From Pseudomonas sp. SLFW (lineage in GTDB: Bacteria > Pseudomonadota > Gammaproteobacteria > Pseudomonadales > Pseudomonadaceae): a DNA stretch of 64,000 bases. Shown here in pieces: positions 34,101 through 42,806 of this stretch. The notes beneath the pieces were generated by a model that worked only from the letters and a program-made list of their open reading frames with translations, made no database searches and was not told where the DNA came from. The position numbers and the translations under genes were made by a program. Where the stretch lies: the NCBI RefSeq assembly GCF_009905615.1, contig NZ_JAAAKW010000001.1, positions 186,001 through 250,000 of the forward strand, written 5' to 3'. Numbering within the stretch: the stretch's first letter is position 1; each line of letters begins with the position of its first letter.

Positions 34101-37019
34101 GATGTTCACGGTCACCGTGGTGGTGCTGGTGTCGCCGTCGGCATCACGAATGGTGTAGGTGAACACGTCCTGCTCACCTTGCGGCCCGACGTGGGAAGGG
34201 TCGCTGTGGTAGGTCGCGTTGCCCTGATTATCGACAATCAGCGTGCCGTACGCCCCGGTGATCACGGTGTTCAGCCCGCCGATGACAGGCGTCGTGGTGT
34301 CGCCACCGGCGCGCACGCCGACGATCAACCCGTTGGGACCGGCGCCATCCGCCCCCGCTGTATCGTTGAGCAGCAGGTTGCCGCTGGTTTCGCCCCCCGC
34401 CACGACGTTGCCGATGTCGCTGTGCGCTTGGGGGGTGTCGTCGAGGATCTTGACCACGAGCGTGCCGTCACGCACGTCGCCATTGGTGTCCACGGCGTGC
34501 ACGGGGATTGGGTCGCTCAGCGAAGTGCCGTCGCCCTGGTTGTGATTTTCCGCCTCATTCAGCGTGTAGGTGTAAGTCACGTCGCCGGTGGTGGGGTCGT
34601 AGTGCAGCACAGTCAGCGAGTTGCCCGAGGGCAGCGTGGTGGACTGCGGTGACGACAGCGGCACGCCGTGATCGACCACGACGATGCCGCCAATGATCAG
34701 GTTTTGCACGCCGTCCGGCGCAGTCACTTTGATCGTGCCGGTCTGGGTCAGTGCGTCGTGATCCGGGTGCGAGCCGCCTGGCAGGTTGGCTTCATCGACG
34801 GTGCAATCGCCGCCGCCAATCATCGGGCCGTCGTTGTGGTAGACGTTGACGGTGATCGTGGTGGTGCTGGTGTCGCCGTCCGCGTCGCGAATGCTGTAGG
34901 TGAAGATGTCTTTCATGTCGCCATGCCCGCCCGAATTCGGGTTGGCCATATAGGACGCCTGCCCGCTGGCGTCCACGGTCAGGGTGCCGTACAGCCCCTG
35001 AATCACCGTTCCGACGCCACCGGTGACCGGTGTCGACGTGTCATCGCCCGCGCGAACACCGACGATCAAGCCACCCGCCCCCGGACCATCGGCCCCGGCG
35101 TGGTCGTTGGCGAGGATGTTGCCGCTGGTTTCGCCGCCTTCTTTTACATAGCCGATGTCGGCAGTGGCTTGCGGCACGTCGTCGGTGACGTGGACGTTGA
35201 TGTTGCCGTCGGCAGTGTCGCCGTCGTTGTCCACGGCATGCACGGCGATCTGTTCATTGTTGACCGTGCCGTCGCCCTGATTATGGGTTTCCGCGCCATT
35301 CAGGGTGTAGCTGTAGGTGACCTCACCGGTGGCCGGGTCGTAATGCAGCACTGTGAACGTGCTGCCCGACGGCAAGGTGACGGATTGCGGCGACGTCAGC
35401 GGGTTGCCGTTTTCGACGACGTTGATGCCGCCGACGGTCAGAGTCTGCAGGCCGTCCGGAGCGGTGATCTTGACCGTGCCGGTCTGGGTCAGCGCGGCGG
35501 CATTCGGGTCGGTGCCGTCCGGCAGGTTGGCTTCGTTGAGGGTGCAATCGCTGCCGCCGATGATCACGCCGTCGTTGTGGTAGACGTTGACCGTGACCGT
35601 GGTGGTGCTGGTGTCGCCATCCGCATCGCGAATGGTGTAGGTGAAGATGTCCTTCACGTCGTCGTGGCCACCCGAATTCGGGTTGGCGACGTAGGACGCC
35701 TGGCCGCTCGCATCCACGGTCAGGGTGCCGTAGAGGCCTTGAATCACGGTGCCAACGCCACCGAACACTGGGGCGGAGGTGTTATCGCCCGCGCGCACGC
35801 CGACAATCAAACCGCCCGACCCAGGGCCGTCGGCACCGGCCACGTCGTTCCCCAGAATGTTGCCGCTGGTTTCGCCGCCTTCCTTGACGTATCCGATGTC
35901 CGGATTGGCCTGAGGCACGTCATCGAGCACGTGCACGTTGATGCTGCCGTTGGCGGCGTCGCCGTTGCTGTCCACCGCGTGCACGGGGATCTGCTCGTCA
36001 TTGACAGTGCCCGCGCCCTGATTGTGGGTTTCGGGGCCTGTGAGCGTGTAGGTGTAGCTGGCCTCCCCGGTGCTCGGGTTGTAGCCGAGGATCGTGAGGG
36101 TGTTGCCGGATGGCAGGGTGATGGTTTGCGGCGAACTCATCGGTACGCCGTTGACCACCACGTCGACGCCACCGATGGTCAGGGTCAGCAGGCCGTCAGG
36201 GGCGCTGACCTTGATCACGCCGTTCTGGGTCAACGCGCCCGAATTCGGGGCGCTGCCGTCCGCAAGGTTGGCCTCGTTCAGCGTGACCTCGCTGGCGCCC
36301 AGCGCGACGCCATAGTTCACGGGCGGCGGTGGCGGCTCGTCAGAGGGTGGCTGATCCGGTGGAGGTTGGTCAGGCGGAGGTTGATCCGGCGGTGGCTGGT
36401 CGGGTGGCGGTTGATCCGGCGGCGGCTGATCCGGCGGCAGCGTCACCACAGGCGGTTCGTCCGGTGGGGTGACGATCGGCGGCAGGTTGTCGCCTGGGCT
36501 GCCATCACCAAAGCGGCCGACTTCGCCCTCAGGCACGAGAAAGGTGGTGGTAATGCCGGCCGTCGGGAAGCCCACGACCGGGTTCACCACGCCAGCGGTT
36601 TCGGTCAGCAGCACGAAGGTGTGTCCGCCGCCCAGCGCGGAAGGTGAACCGCCAGGGTTGGCGGTGCCTGCGGCGGGCGCGTCTGTCACTTGGCTCGGGT
36701 CGGCACCGGCGGCGATCAGCTGTTGCAGCTGCTGCACGTCGGCCAGTTGCGACGGGCTCGGGGCCGTGGCGTCGGGGGTGTCCACATGGGTGGCGTGATT
36801 GGCGAGGATTTCCTGCGTCAGCGGCATGCTGCTGTCCCGTCCGAGGGTGAGTTCTCCCCCCTTGGCCAAGTGCACCGCCACGGCACCGGTCGCGCCGGTT
36901 TCCAGCAATTCACCGGCGTACACCTTGTCGCCTTCGATCACCAATCGCTTGGTGCCGTTGCTGGCCACCGCAAAAACATCCCCCACGACCGCCCGAACCG
37001 TACCGATCAACCTGGCCAT
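31164..37019 (-). CDS. LapA-class RTX adhesin with VWA domain and retention module
   Basis: A large surface adhesin (1951 residues) for type I secretion. Residues 1-110 form the LapA-type retention module (RLIGTVRAVVGDVFAVASNG). PAAG at residues 115-118 is a plausible LapG cleavage site. A proline-rich linker of seven PPPDQ-like units comes next. Three ~246-residue repeats follow, each with TLNEANL-like starts, HNQG(D/A)GT and RDADGDTST segments, then a VCBS-like stretch. A VWA domain has MIDAS residues D1137-N-S-A-S, GTNYDAA and SDGNP. RTX repeats (GGDGNDVL, GGLGNDVL, GGAGDDTL; about 1686-1835) and a C-terminal secretion region finish it. The start is the ATG behind AGGGAGTGAAT, not a GTG two codons earlier. 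The gene is divergent from its secretion genes. Confidence 0.9.
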   Translation of the reverse strand: MARLIGTVRAVVGDVFAVASNGTKRLVIEGDKVYAGELLETGATGAVAVHLAKGGELTLGRDSSMPLTQEILANHATHVDTPDATAPSPSQLADVQQLQQLIAAGADPSQVTDAPAAGTANPGGSPSALGGGHTFVLLTETAGVVNPVVGFPTAGITTTFLVPEGEVGRFGDGSPGDNLPPIVTPPDEPPVVTLPPDQPPPDQPPPDQPPPDQPPPDQPPPDQPPSDEPPPPPVNYGVALGASEVTLNEANLADGSAPNSGALTQNGVIKVSAPDGLLTLTIGGVDVVVNGVPMSSPQTITLPSGNTLTILGYNPSTGEASYTYTLTGPETHNQGAGTVNDEQIPVHAVDSNGDAANGSINVHVLDDVPQANPDIGYVKEGGETSGNILGNDVAGADGPGSGGLIVGVRAGDNTSAPVFGGVGTVIQGLYGTLTVDASGQASYVANPNSGGHDDVKDIFTYTIRDADGDTSTTTVTVNVYHNDGVIIGGSDCTLNEANLPDGTDPNAAALTQTGTVKITAPDGLQTLTVGGINVVENGNPLTSPQSVTLPSGSTFTVLHYDPATGEVTYSYTLNGAETHNQGDGTVNNEQIAVHAVDNDGDTADGNINVHVTDDVPQATADIGYVKEGGETSGNILANDHAGADGPGAGGLIVGVRAGDDTSTPVTGGVGTVIQGLYGTLTVDASGQASYMANPNSGGHGDMKDIFTYSIRDADGDTSTTTITVNVYHNDGPMIGGGDCTVDEANLPGGSHPDHDALTQTGTIKVTAPDGVQNLIIGGIVVVDHGVPLSSPQSTTLPSGNSLTVLHYDPTTGDVTYTYTLNEAENHNQGDGTSLSDPIPVHAVDTNGDVRDGTLVVKILDDTPQAHSDIGNVVAGGETSGNLLLNDTAGADGAGPNGLIVGVRAGGDTTTPVIGGLNTVITGAYGTLIVDNQGNATYHSDPSHVGPQGEQDVFTYTIRDADGDTSTTTVTVNINVAAPCPPVACNDNDVTVQESALDTYKDGQDLAPGIVTGSNPGSTAETGSGSVANSVQGGTGALTFTAEGAQNGTVQGQYGVLHLNTDGSYTYTLTSPPSTTPAANDGANVTHEAFNYTVTDSLGQSSTAQIVVNIVDDQPQAANLEKTVTTDPVNSNLMLIVDNSASMNEASGVNGLTRLGLEKQAIVALLDKYEALGDVRVQLVTFNSQANIASDQWVDVATAKNMVNAITAGNGTNYDAALASAQTAFVQKGALAGAQNLAYFFSDGNPTVSPEHSDPDRVPNPARGDGISPSEEAVWTHFLDSHGINAFAIGVGTDISSQYLNPVAYNGATGSNTSAVIVTDLGQLNAVLSGTVQGGVQGSLLEGGTFGADQGFVKSISVDGTTYTFNPQAFSHQGGVTVSGGPNHGSFEGMSNTLTVTGEHGTLVVNMNTGDYSYTPAAGLTQSAMDNIHYVLSDYDGDLAGANLVVHVEASGAVTPTPVYDAPVAVADNVITNLSGSSIVIPGAALAANDQPGTGGALTVSPGSFATGWTSRGADFKAGSLKTINFSGTSDSDINQLKNLSRSDFFSNTATTALLVISGYLGAVNASPSNAQDLYSVQLKAGETVTVDHNLTNDVLGMAWKFEDGAAHSLSDGGSFTATEDGTYRLIVVNQADPDLQGNYELHLSIDTAAVNTTPDVHSTYTLTDAHGGSSTAPIDISHQDGHTVLGTTGDDVLIGAANSELHGGDGNDVLVAGPGNNELFGDNGNDMLFSGPGNDLLDGGAGNNTANYSLATAGVTVSTAETGPQHTGGAGTDTLVNIQNLIGSNYNDHLTGDSGNNVLNGGLGNDVLNGGAGDDTLIGGPGNNTLTGGPGHDTFLYQAGNTGHDTITDFNFGIDKLDLSQLLQGEHGDANSLENFLHFSVSGNGSSLVSTIDVSSIAGGAATQTIDLAGVNLAQHYGVTPGAGGAVAGGADTASIINGMLGDHSLKVDTV

Positions 37020-37440
37020 ATTCACTCCCTTGCTGCATAAACCGGATCAAAAAATGTTACGAATCCAACAAAAACTGTTCGATCGGCGCACAGAAATGGC
37101 TTGGAGCTACTACTCACCGACAATTTTATGTCGCTGAATCTTTTCAAGTTTTTTGCTCGAAAAACCACTTGATCAAACGCCGTCAAATTTCCGTTGAAAC
37201 TCCCTTCGCAACCGTAAGACGCCCGTAAAACGTTGAATACAGGCAATTCCTGAATTTCACCTTCGCCCGAATTCGTAAAATGACATAAGTTTTTTTTGGA
37301 ATAAGGGATATGAAAAAAACGTCTGAGCTTTTCCGAAAGTTGTTCTTAGCTGTGATGTTACAAACCTGATACGGTTTTAACAGCACGAATCGCCGGTTTT
37401 TTGGCGTACGCAGCACGACAATTATCCAGGGAGAGTTTCC
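37020..37440. promoter_or_regulatory. Divergent control region of the adhesin and its secretion operon
   Basis: A 421-bp AT-rich spacer, in contrast with the GC-rich genes around it, with A/T tracts such as AAGTTTTTTTTGGAATAAGG. Both transcripts must start here. GTCAAATTTCCGTTGAAAC resembles a FleQ-type GTCAA...TTGAC site only loosely. A 19-codon frame with an AAGG site (37310-37369) is seen but not believed. Confidence 0.5.
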
Positions 37441-38796
37441 ATGCGCGATTTGACCCCGCTCTACAGTGCAGTTGTGTTGGCGGTGGCCTGCGCCCAAGCG
37501 CAAGCCATGTCGCTGAACCAAGCGATTCAGAACACCATCGACAATCACCCGGAAATTCACGCCAACGTGAACAACCGACTGTCTGCCGACGAAGACGTGA
37601 AGATCGCCAAGGGCGGCTACCTTCCGACGGTGGACCTGGTGGCAGCCTACGGCCGCGAACACACCGACAGCCCCACCACCCGCTTCGTGGGCAACCACAA
37701 CGAAGAAACCCTGAACTACACCCAATCCGAGCTGCGCCTGCGGCAGATGCTGTTCGACGGGTTCAATACCAAGAACGAAGTCGGACGCACCCAGGCCGTC
37801 GTCAACTCCCGCGCGTACTACCTGCGCGGCACCTCGGAAAGCCTCGCGTTGCGGGCCATTGAGGTGTACCTGGAAGTGCTCAAGCGTCGTGAGCTGCTGG
37901 ACCTGGCGAAGAACAACCTGCAAGCGCATTTGCGCATCAACGACCAGATCGGCCTGCGCGCCAATCGCGGCATCGGCAGCAATGCTGACAGCGACCAGTC
38001 CAAGGCCCGCCGCGCCTTGGCCGAGAACAACTACTACACCGCACAGGTCGATCTCTCCGACGCCGAAGCCAACTTCTTCAGTGCCGTAGGCAAGACGCCC
38101 GACGAGCTGGAAGCCCCCGCTTCGATCAAGGGTGAAGTGCCGAAAAGCCTGACCGACGCCAAGCACAGCATGCTGGTGAACAACCCCTATCTGAAATCGG
38201 CTCAGGCCGACGTCAACGCCGCCGAGAAGCAGTACGAAGTCGCCAAATCGCCGTTCTACCCGCGTTTCGACGGTGAGCTGGCAGTCGGTGCGAACAACAA
38301 CATCGCCGGTGAAGAAGGCCACGACAACGAATGGCGGGCCGCCGTGGTGATGAATTACAACCTGTTCAACGGCAACCGCGACAAGGCCCGCCTCAACTCG
38401 GACGCCTACAAGACCGGCCAGGCGATGGACATCCGCAACAACGCGTTGCGCATGCTCAACGAAAACCTGTCGCTCGCCTGGAACGCCATGAATAACGCCC
38501 GCGTTCAGACCCCGATCGCCCGTGAATACGCCGAGACCACCACCAAGGTGCGCGCCGCGTATCAGGACCAGTTCGGCCTCGGTCAGCGCACCCTACTCGA
38601 CCTGCTCGACAGTGAAAACGAGCTGTACAACGCCGCCCGCCGCTACACCGAGCTGCGCTACACCGAAGAGTTTTCGATGTACCGGGTGCTGGCGACCGAA
38701 GGCGAACTGTTGAGCAAGGCGCGAGTCGTGATGCCGGCCGCAGCGGTCGCCCTGACGGAAGTCAAGAGCGAAGCCCGGCTGCCCGACCTGAAGTAG
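37441..38796 (+). CDS. TolC-family outer-membrane channel of the adhesin type I system
   Basis: The outer-membrane efflux duct (LapE/AggA-like) that completes the type I secretion machine. The 451-residue protein has a signal peptide (SAVVLAVACAQAQA) and two TolC repeats. The first begins MSLNQAIQNTIDNHPEIHA and the second includes NNPYLKSAQADVNAAEKQYE. QFGLGQRTLLDLLDSENELY is diagnostic for type I partners. AGGGAGAGTTTCC precedes the start. It is first in the plus-strand operon, 36 bp before the ABC exporter. Confidence 0.93.
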   Translation: MRDLTPLYSAVVLAVACAQAQAMSLNQAIQNTIDNHPEIHANVNNRLSADEDVKIAKGGYLPTVDLVAAYGREHTDSPTTRFVGNHNEETLNYTQSELRLRQMLFDGFNTKNEVGRTQAVVNSRAYYLRGTSESLALRAIEVYLEVLKRRELLDLAKNNLQAHLRINDQIGLRANRGIGSNADSDQSKARRALAENNYYTAQVDLSDAEANFFSAVGKTPDELEAPASIKGEVPKSLTDAKHSMLVNNPYLKSAQADVNAAEKQYEVAKSPFYPRFDGELAVGANNNIAGEEGHDNEWRAAVVMNYNLFNGNRDKARLNSDAYKTGQAMDIRNNALRMLNENLSLAWNAMNNARVQTPIAREYAETTTKVRAAYQDQFGLGQRTLLDLLDSENELYNAARRYTELRYTEEFSMYRVLATEGELLSKARVVMPAAAVALTEVKSEARLPDLK

Positions 38797-38832
38797 CGAT
38801 GTAGTCAAGCGCGCAAGCGCTGGGAGAAGTCT

Positions 38833-41007
38833 GTGACCAGCATGGAATTGCCTGATTTAGAACCGGCTCAGCCGTTCGACCCCCGTTCGAACTTCGACGA
38901 CCCGCTGCTGGATGGCCTGCTCATCCTCTGTCGGCTCCACGATTGCAACGCCAGCCGCAGCAGCCTCAGCGCTGGCCTGCCCCTGGCGCAGCAATCCCTG
39001 AGCGTCGATCTTCTCCCCCGCGCCGCTGCCCGTGCCGGTTTGCAAGCGCGCATTCTGCGCCGCGACCTCAACGCCATCGACGGCCTCAACCTCCCGGTTC
39101 TGCTGCTGCTCAAGGGCAACCGCTGCGCGATTCTCCGACGTTGGGAAGACGACGGACGCGCGCTGATTCTTCCGAGCGAAGCCGATGGCGGCGAGCAACG
39201 GGTCACCCGCGAAGAGCTGCAAACGCTCTACACCGGCCAAGCCCTGTTCGCCCGCCCTCGTCATGAGCTGGAAAACCTGCGCGCGCCGCTGGTGCCGAGG
39301 GTCAACGCCTGGTTTCGCGACACGATAAAGCTGTCTCGCGGGCTGTATGGCGATGCGATTCTGGCGAGCCTGCTGATCAACTTGCTCGGCCTGATGGTGC
39401 CGCTGTTCGTCATGCAGACCTATGATCGCGTCGTGCCCAATCAGGCGACCTCGACCTTGTGGGTGTTGGCCATCGGGCTGTTGATCGGCACTGGCTTCGA
39501 ACTGACCTTGCGACTGGTGCGAGCGCACCTGCTGGATCAGGCCGGGAAGAAGACCGACGTGATCCTCTCCGCAACCCTGTTCGAGCGCATCACCGGCATG
39601 GCCATGAAGGCCCGTCCTGCCAGCATCGGCGGCTTCGCCCAGAGCATTCACGACTTTCAGGGTCTGCGGGAATTCCTCACCGCCGTCACCCTGACCAGCA
39701 TTATCGACTTGCCGTTCGCCGTGTTAATGCTGGCGGTGATCGGCCTGCTCGGCGGCTGGCTGGTGGTGATTCCGTTGGTGGCGTTCCCGGTCACCATTCT
39801 GTTCGCGTGGATCATCCAGATCCGCCTGCGCGACACCGTTGAACGCAGCCTGGCGCTCGGCGCAGAACGGCAAGCGCTGTTGGTGGAAACCCTCGGCGGC
39901 CTGGAAACCCTCAAGGCCTGCGGCGCCGAAAGCGAACGCCAGCACAAATGGGAATCGACCCACGGCGCCCTCACCCGCCTCGACAGCCACGCCCGTGACC
40001 TTTCGGCGCTGGCCAGCAACGGCACGCTGTTCATCCAGCAGTTTTCGGGCATGGCGACCATCGTGGCCGGAGTCTACATCATCATCGCTGGCAACCTCAG
40101 CGTCGGTGCGCTGGTGGCCAGCTACATGCTCGGCAGCCGCGTGCTCGCACCGCTCGGGCAAATCGCCGGGTTGATCACGCGCTACCAGCAGGCGCAGGTC
40201 ACGATGAAAAGCACCGACGCGCTGATGGCCCTGCCTCAGGAACGCGAGCAAGGCAAAAACCCACTGCAACACACCCTGCTCAAGGGCGACATTCAGGTGG
40301 TCAACGCCAGCTTTGCCTACGGCGGGCCGGGCACAGCAGCCGCGTTGCACGACGTCAGCATCAGCATCAAGCCCGGCGAGCGCATCGGCATCATTGGCCG
40401 TAGCGGTTCGGGCAAAAGCACGCTGGCCCGCTTGATGATGGGGTTCTACGCCCCGGACGCGGGCCAGTTGCTGCTGGACGGCCTGGACCTGCGGCAAGTG
40501 GATGTGGCCGATCTGCGTCAGCAAGTGGGGTACGTGGCCCATGATCTGCCGCTGCTCGCCGGGAGCCTTCGGGACAACCTGACCCTCGGCGCCCGCTACG
40601 TCACCGATGCGCGGATGCTCGAAGTGGCGGAGCTGACGGGCGTGACCGAACTGGCGCGCAATCATCCGATGGGCTTCGATCGGCCGGTCGGTGAGCGTGG
40701 GCAGTTGCTGTCCGGCGGGCAGCGGCAGGCGGTGCTGATGGCGCGAGCCTTGTTGCTTGACCCACCGATCATGCTGCTCGACGAACCCACCAGCCACATG
40801 GACAACGCCAGCGAAGACGTCCTGCGGCAAAAGCTGTTCGACCGAATGCAGGGCAAGACGCTGCTGCTGGTCACCCACCGCATGTCGATGCTCAGTCTGG
40901 TGGATCGGCTGGTGGTGCTGGACAACGGCAAAGTCATGGCCGACGGCCCCAAGGCGCTGGTCGTCGAAGCACTGCGCAAGGGCCGCGTCGGCCCGTCCTC
41001 GGTTTAA
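38833..41007 (+). CDS. Type I secretion ABC transporter (LapB-like) with C39-like domain
   Basis: The inner-membrane ATPase/permease of the exporter, 724 residues. The N-terminal C39-like domain (about residues 20-150) lacks an obvious catalytic Cys-His arrangement, as in LapB/HlyB. Six membrane spans occupy about 170-440. The nucleotide-binding domain carries Walker A GRSGSGKST, signature LSGGQRQAVLMARAL, Walker B IMLLDEPTSHMD and the switch histidine in LVTHRMSML. The start is the GTG after GGGAGAAGTCT; an ATG three codons later is possible. It is followed after 12 bp by the HlyD-like gene. Confidence 0.94.
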   Translation: MTSMELPDLEPAQPFDPRSNFDDPLLDGLLILCRLHDCNASRSSLSAGLPLAQQSLSVDLLPRAAARAGLQARILRRDLNAIDGLNLPVLLLLKGNRCAILRRWEDDGRALILPSEADGGEQRVTREELQTLYTGQALFARPRHELENLRAPLVPRVNAWFRDTIKLSRGLYGDAILASLLINLLGLMVPLFVMQTYDRVVPNQATSTLWVLAIGLLIGTGFELTLRLVRAHLLDQAGKKTDVILSATLFERITGMAMKARPASIGGFAQSIHDFQGLREFLTAVTLTSIIDLPFAVLMLAVIGLLGGWLVVIPLVAFPVTILFAWIIQIRLRDTVERSLALGAERQALLVETLGGLETLKACGAESERQHKWESTHGALTRLDSHARDLSALASNGTLFIQQFSGMATIVAGVYIIIAGNLSVGALVASYMLGSRVLAPLGQIAGLITRYQQAQVTMKSTDALMALPQEREQGKNPLQHTLLKGDIQVVNASFAYGGPGTAAALHDVSISIKPGERIGIIGRSGSGKSTLARLMMGFYAPDAGQLLLDGLDLRQVDVADLRQQVGYVAHDLPLLAGSLRDNLTLGARYVTDARMLEVAELTGVTELARNHPMGFDRPVGERGQLLSGGQRQAVLMARALLLDPPIMLLDEPTSHMDNASEDVLRQKLFDRMQGKTLLLVTHRMSMLSLVDRLVVLDNGKVMADGPKALVVEALRKGRVGPSSV

Positions 41008-41019
41008 GGAGCGTCAACC

Positions 41020-42363
41020 ATGTCTTCCGCTCACCGTTATTTTCATCCGGGCCGTCAGGTCGATCTTGAGTTCATGCCCGAGGTCGCTGGCGTCGCCGCG
41101 CAGGATTCATCCCGAGGTGCCCGAATCACCGTGTGGATCGCCGCCGCGCTGATCGTCACCGCGCTGGTCTGGGCCAAATTCGCGGTGCTCGAAGAGGTCA
41201 CCATGGGCGAAGGCAAGGCGATTCCGTCGAGCAAGGTTCAGGTGATCCAGAACCTGGAAGGCGGCATCGTCACCGAGATTTTCGTCCGTGAAGGGCAGAT
41301 CGTGAACAAGGGCGACACCCTGCTGCGCCTGGATGACACGCGGTTTCTGTCCAACAAGGGCGAGAGCGAGGTCGATAAATACACGCTGATGGCGCAAGTG
41401 GATCGGCTGTCGGCGGAGTCGGAGGGGCGTCCGTTCAAGCCGTCGGCCGTGGTGCTGAGCAAGGCGCCGCAGGTCGCGGCTGACGAGCAGGCGTTGTACG
41501 ACTCGCGCCAGCGGCGTCTGGCCAGCGAGCAGCGCACGTTGCAGGAACAGTTGCGGCAGAAGATGCAGGAAGTCGCCGAGTTTCGCTCCAAGCAGGATCA
41601 GTACCGCAATCAGCTGGGGTTCATTCAGCAGGAGCTGAGCATGTCGGCGCCGCTGGTGAACAGCGGCGCGGTGTCGCCGGTGGAAATCATTCGGCTCAAA
41701 GGCAAGGCGTCTGAGGCCCGCGGGCAAATGGATGCGACCTCGCTGGCGATTCCCCGGGCTGAAGCGGCGATCAATGAGATCAAGAGCAAGATCCAGGAAT
41801 CCCTCGACAGCTTCCGCTCGGACGCTACAAAAGACCTGAACGACAAACGCTCAGACCTGGCCAAAGCCAGCGCCACCAGCATCGCCATCGACGACCGCGT
41901 GACCCGCACCACCGTCACCTCTCCGGTCAAAGGCATCGTGAAAACGCTGAAGGTCAACACCATCGGCGGCGTGGTCCAGCCTGGCAGCGACATGGTGGAA
42001 ATCGTGCCGCTGGACGACAACCTGCTGATCGAAGCCAAAGTCCGCCCGCAAGACGTCGCCTTCCTTCACCCCGGCCAGAAAGCCATGGTCAAATTCAGCG
42101 CCTACGACTACACCATCTACGGCGGCCTCCCCGCCAAACTCGAACTCATCGGCGCCGACACCACCACCGACGACAAGGGCAACACCTTCTACCTGATCCA
42201 GGTCCGCACCGACCGCAACCACCTGGGCAGCAACGAAAAACCCCTGCTGATCATCCCAGGCATGGTCGCGACGGTGGACATCATCACGGGTGAGAAAAGC
42301 GTGATGGATTATTTGCTGAAGCCGGTGCTGAAGGCGCGGACCGAGGCGTTGCGGGAGCGGTGA
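41020..42363 (+). CDS. HlyD-family type I secretion adaptor (LapC-like)
   Basis: A periplasmic membrane-fusion protein of 447 residues linking the ABC exporter to the TolC channel. An N-terminal cytosolic segment is followed by a single membrane span (VWIAAALIVTALVWAKFAVL), a barrel start (GEGKAIPSSKVQVIQNLEGG), a long alpha-helical hairpin and the HlyD C-terminal signature (MVKFSAYDYTIYGGLPAKLE). AAGGAG precedes the ATG. No LapD or LapG gene follows; the operon ends in a repeat-filled gap. Confidence 0.93.
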   Translation: MSSAHRYFHPGRQVDLEFMPEVAGVAAQDSSRGARITVWIAAALIVTALVWAKFAVLEEVTMGEGKAIPSSKVQVIQNLEGGIVTEIFVREGQIVNKGDTLLRLDDTRFLSNKGESEVDKYTLMAQVDRLSAESEGRPFKPSAVVLSKAPQVAADEQALYDSRQRRLASEQRTLQEQLRQKMQEVAEFRSKQDQYRNQLGFIQQELSMSAPLVNSGAVSPVEIIRLKGKASEARGQMDATSLAIPRAEAAINEIKSKIQESLDSFRSDATKDLNDKRSDLAKASATSIAIDDRVTRTTVTSPVKGIVKTLKVNTIGGVVQPGSDMVEIVPLDDNLLIEAKVRPQDVAFLHPGQKAMVKFSAYDYTIYGGLPAKLELIGADTTTDDKGNTFYLIQVRTDRNHLGSNEKPLLIIPGMVATVDIITGEKSVMDYLLKPVLKARTEALRER

Positions 42364-42369
42364 GCGCGA

Positions 42370-42422
42370 GGGTGTCAGACAGGCCGCCTTCGCTGCCGTC
42401 GTAACCTCCGGCGTCTCCCACA
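42370..42422. repeat. REP arm, family C (left)
   Basis: CGCCTTCGCTGCCGTCGTAA continues into CCTCCGGCGTCTCCCACAGG. It is the near-exact inverse of the arm at 42807-42860, and the pair points outward. It is the first of several elements filling the 519-bp gap after the HlyD-like gene. Confidence 0.8.
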
Positions 42423-42467
42423 GGAACTGCGAAATCCCGGACGCTCGCGGCTGACTCCTGACCGCCT

Positions 42468-42616
42468 TTGATTCTGGACGGAGGCCGTGGAGCTGGCGCG
42501 TTCCAAGCTCTTGATTCTGGCCGGAGGCTGTGAGACGGGTGCGCTCCAAGCTCTTGATTCTGGCCGGAGGCTGTGGGACGGGTGCGCTCCAAGCTCTTGA
42601 TTCTGGCCGGAGGCCG
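42468..42616 (+). repeat. 43-bp tandem repeat, three full copies plus a partial
   Basis: Units begin TTGATTCTGG at 42468, 42511, 42554 and 42597. Each unit is 43 bp (TTGATTCTGGCCGGAGGCTG then TGGGACGGGTGCGCTCCAAG and CTC), with few differences between copies. The first 20 bases are the same as the outer end of the adjoining family B palindrome, so the array probably arose by amplification of that end. There are no unique spacers, so this is not CRISPR. Confidence 0.9.
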
Positions 42617-42763
42617 TAGGAGTTGGCTTGCCTACGATCTGACGCGCAGCGGCAGCAAACTCTGCGCACGCGTCGTGTCAGGTGCACCGGGTTGTGTGGT
42701 TTTGCTGTCGCTGCGCAACAGATCGCAGGCAAGCCAGCTCCTACGGCCTTCGGCCAGAATCAA
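42597..42763. repeat. Large family B REP palindrome
   Basis: Two 45-bp arms, nearly perfectly complementary. The left starts TTGATTCTGGCCGGAGGCCG and includes GGAGTTGGCTTGCCTACGAT; the right ends CCTTCGGCCAGAATCAA. About 77 bp lie between them. It overlaps the last partial unit of the 43-bp tandem array. Confidence 0.85.
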
Positions 42764-42806
42764 AGGCGGCCATGTGTCGACCGCCAGCGTTCCGGACCTC
42801 ACCAAT

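Noticed and set aside
34668..36647. 659-codon open frame opposite the adhesin gene
   Set aside because: It is antisense to the repeat region of the adhesin. Its translation mirrors the repeated DNA with Val/Ala/Arg/Gly-rich low-complexity text and no domain. It is a shadow frame of high-GC coding DNA.
37310..37369. 19-codon leader-like open frame before the TolC-family gene
   Set aside because: It has an AAGG site, but the frame is tiny, lies in AT-rich DNA where such frames arise by chance, and shows no attenuator-type features.
42468..42616. CRISPR-like regular repeats
   Set aside because: The 43-bp units are directly contiguous with no unique spacers and derive from a REP end; no cas genes are present.
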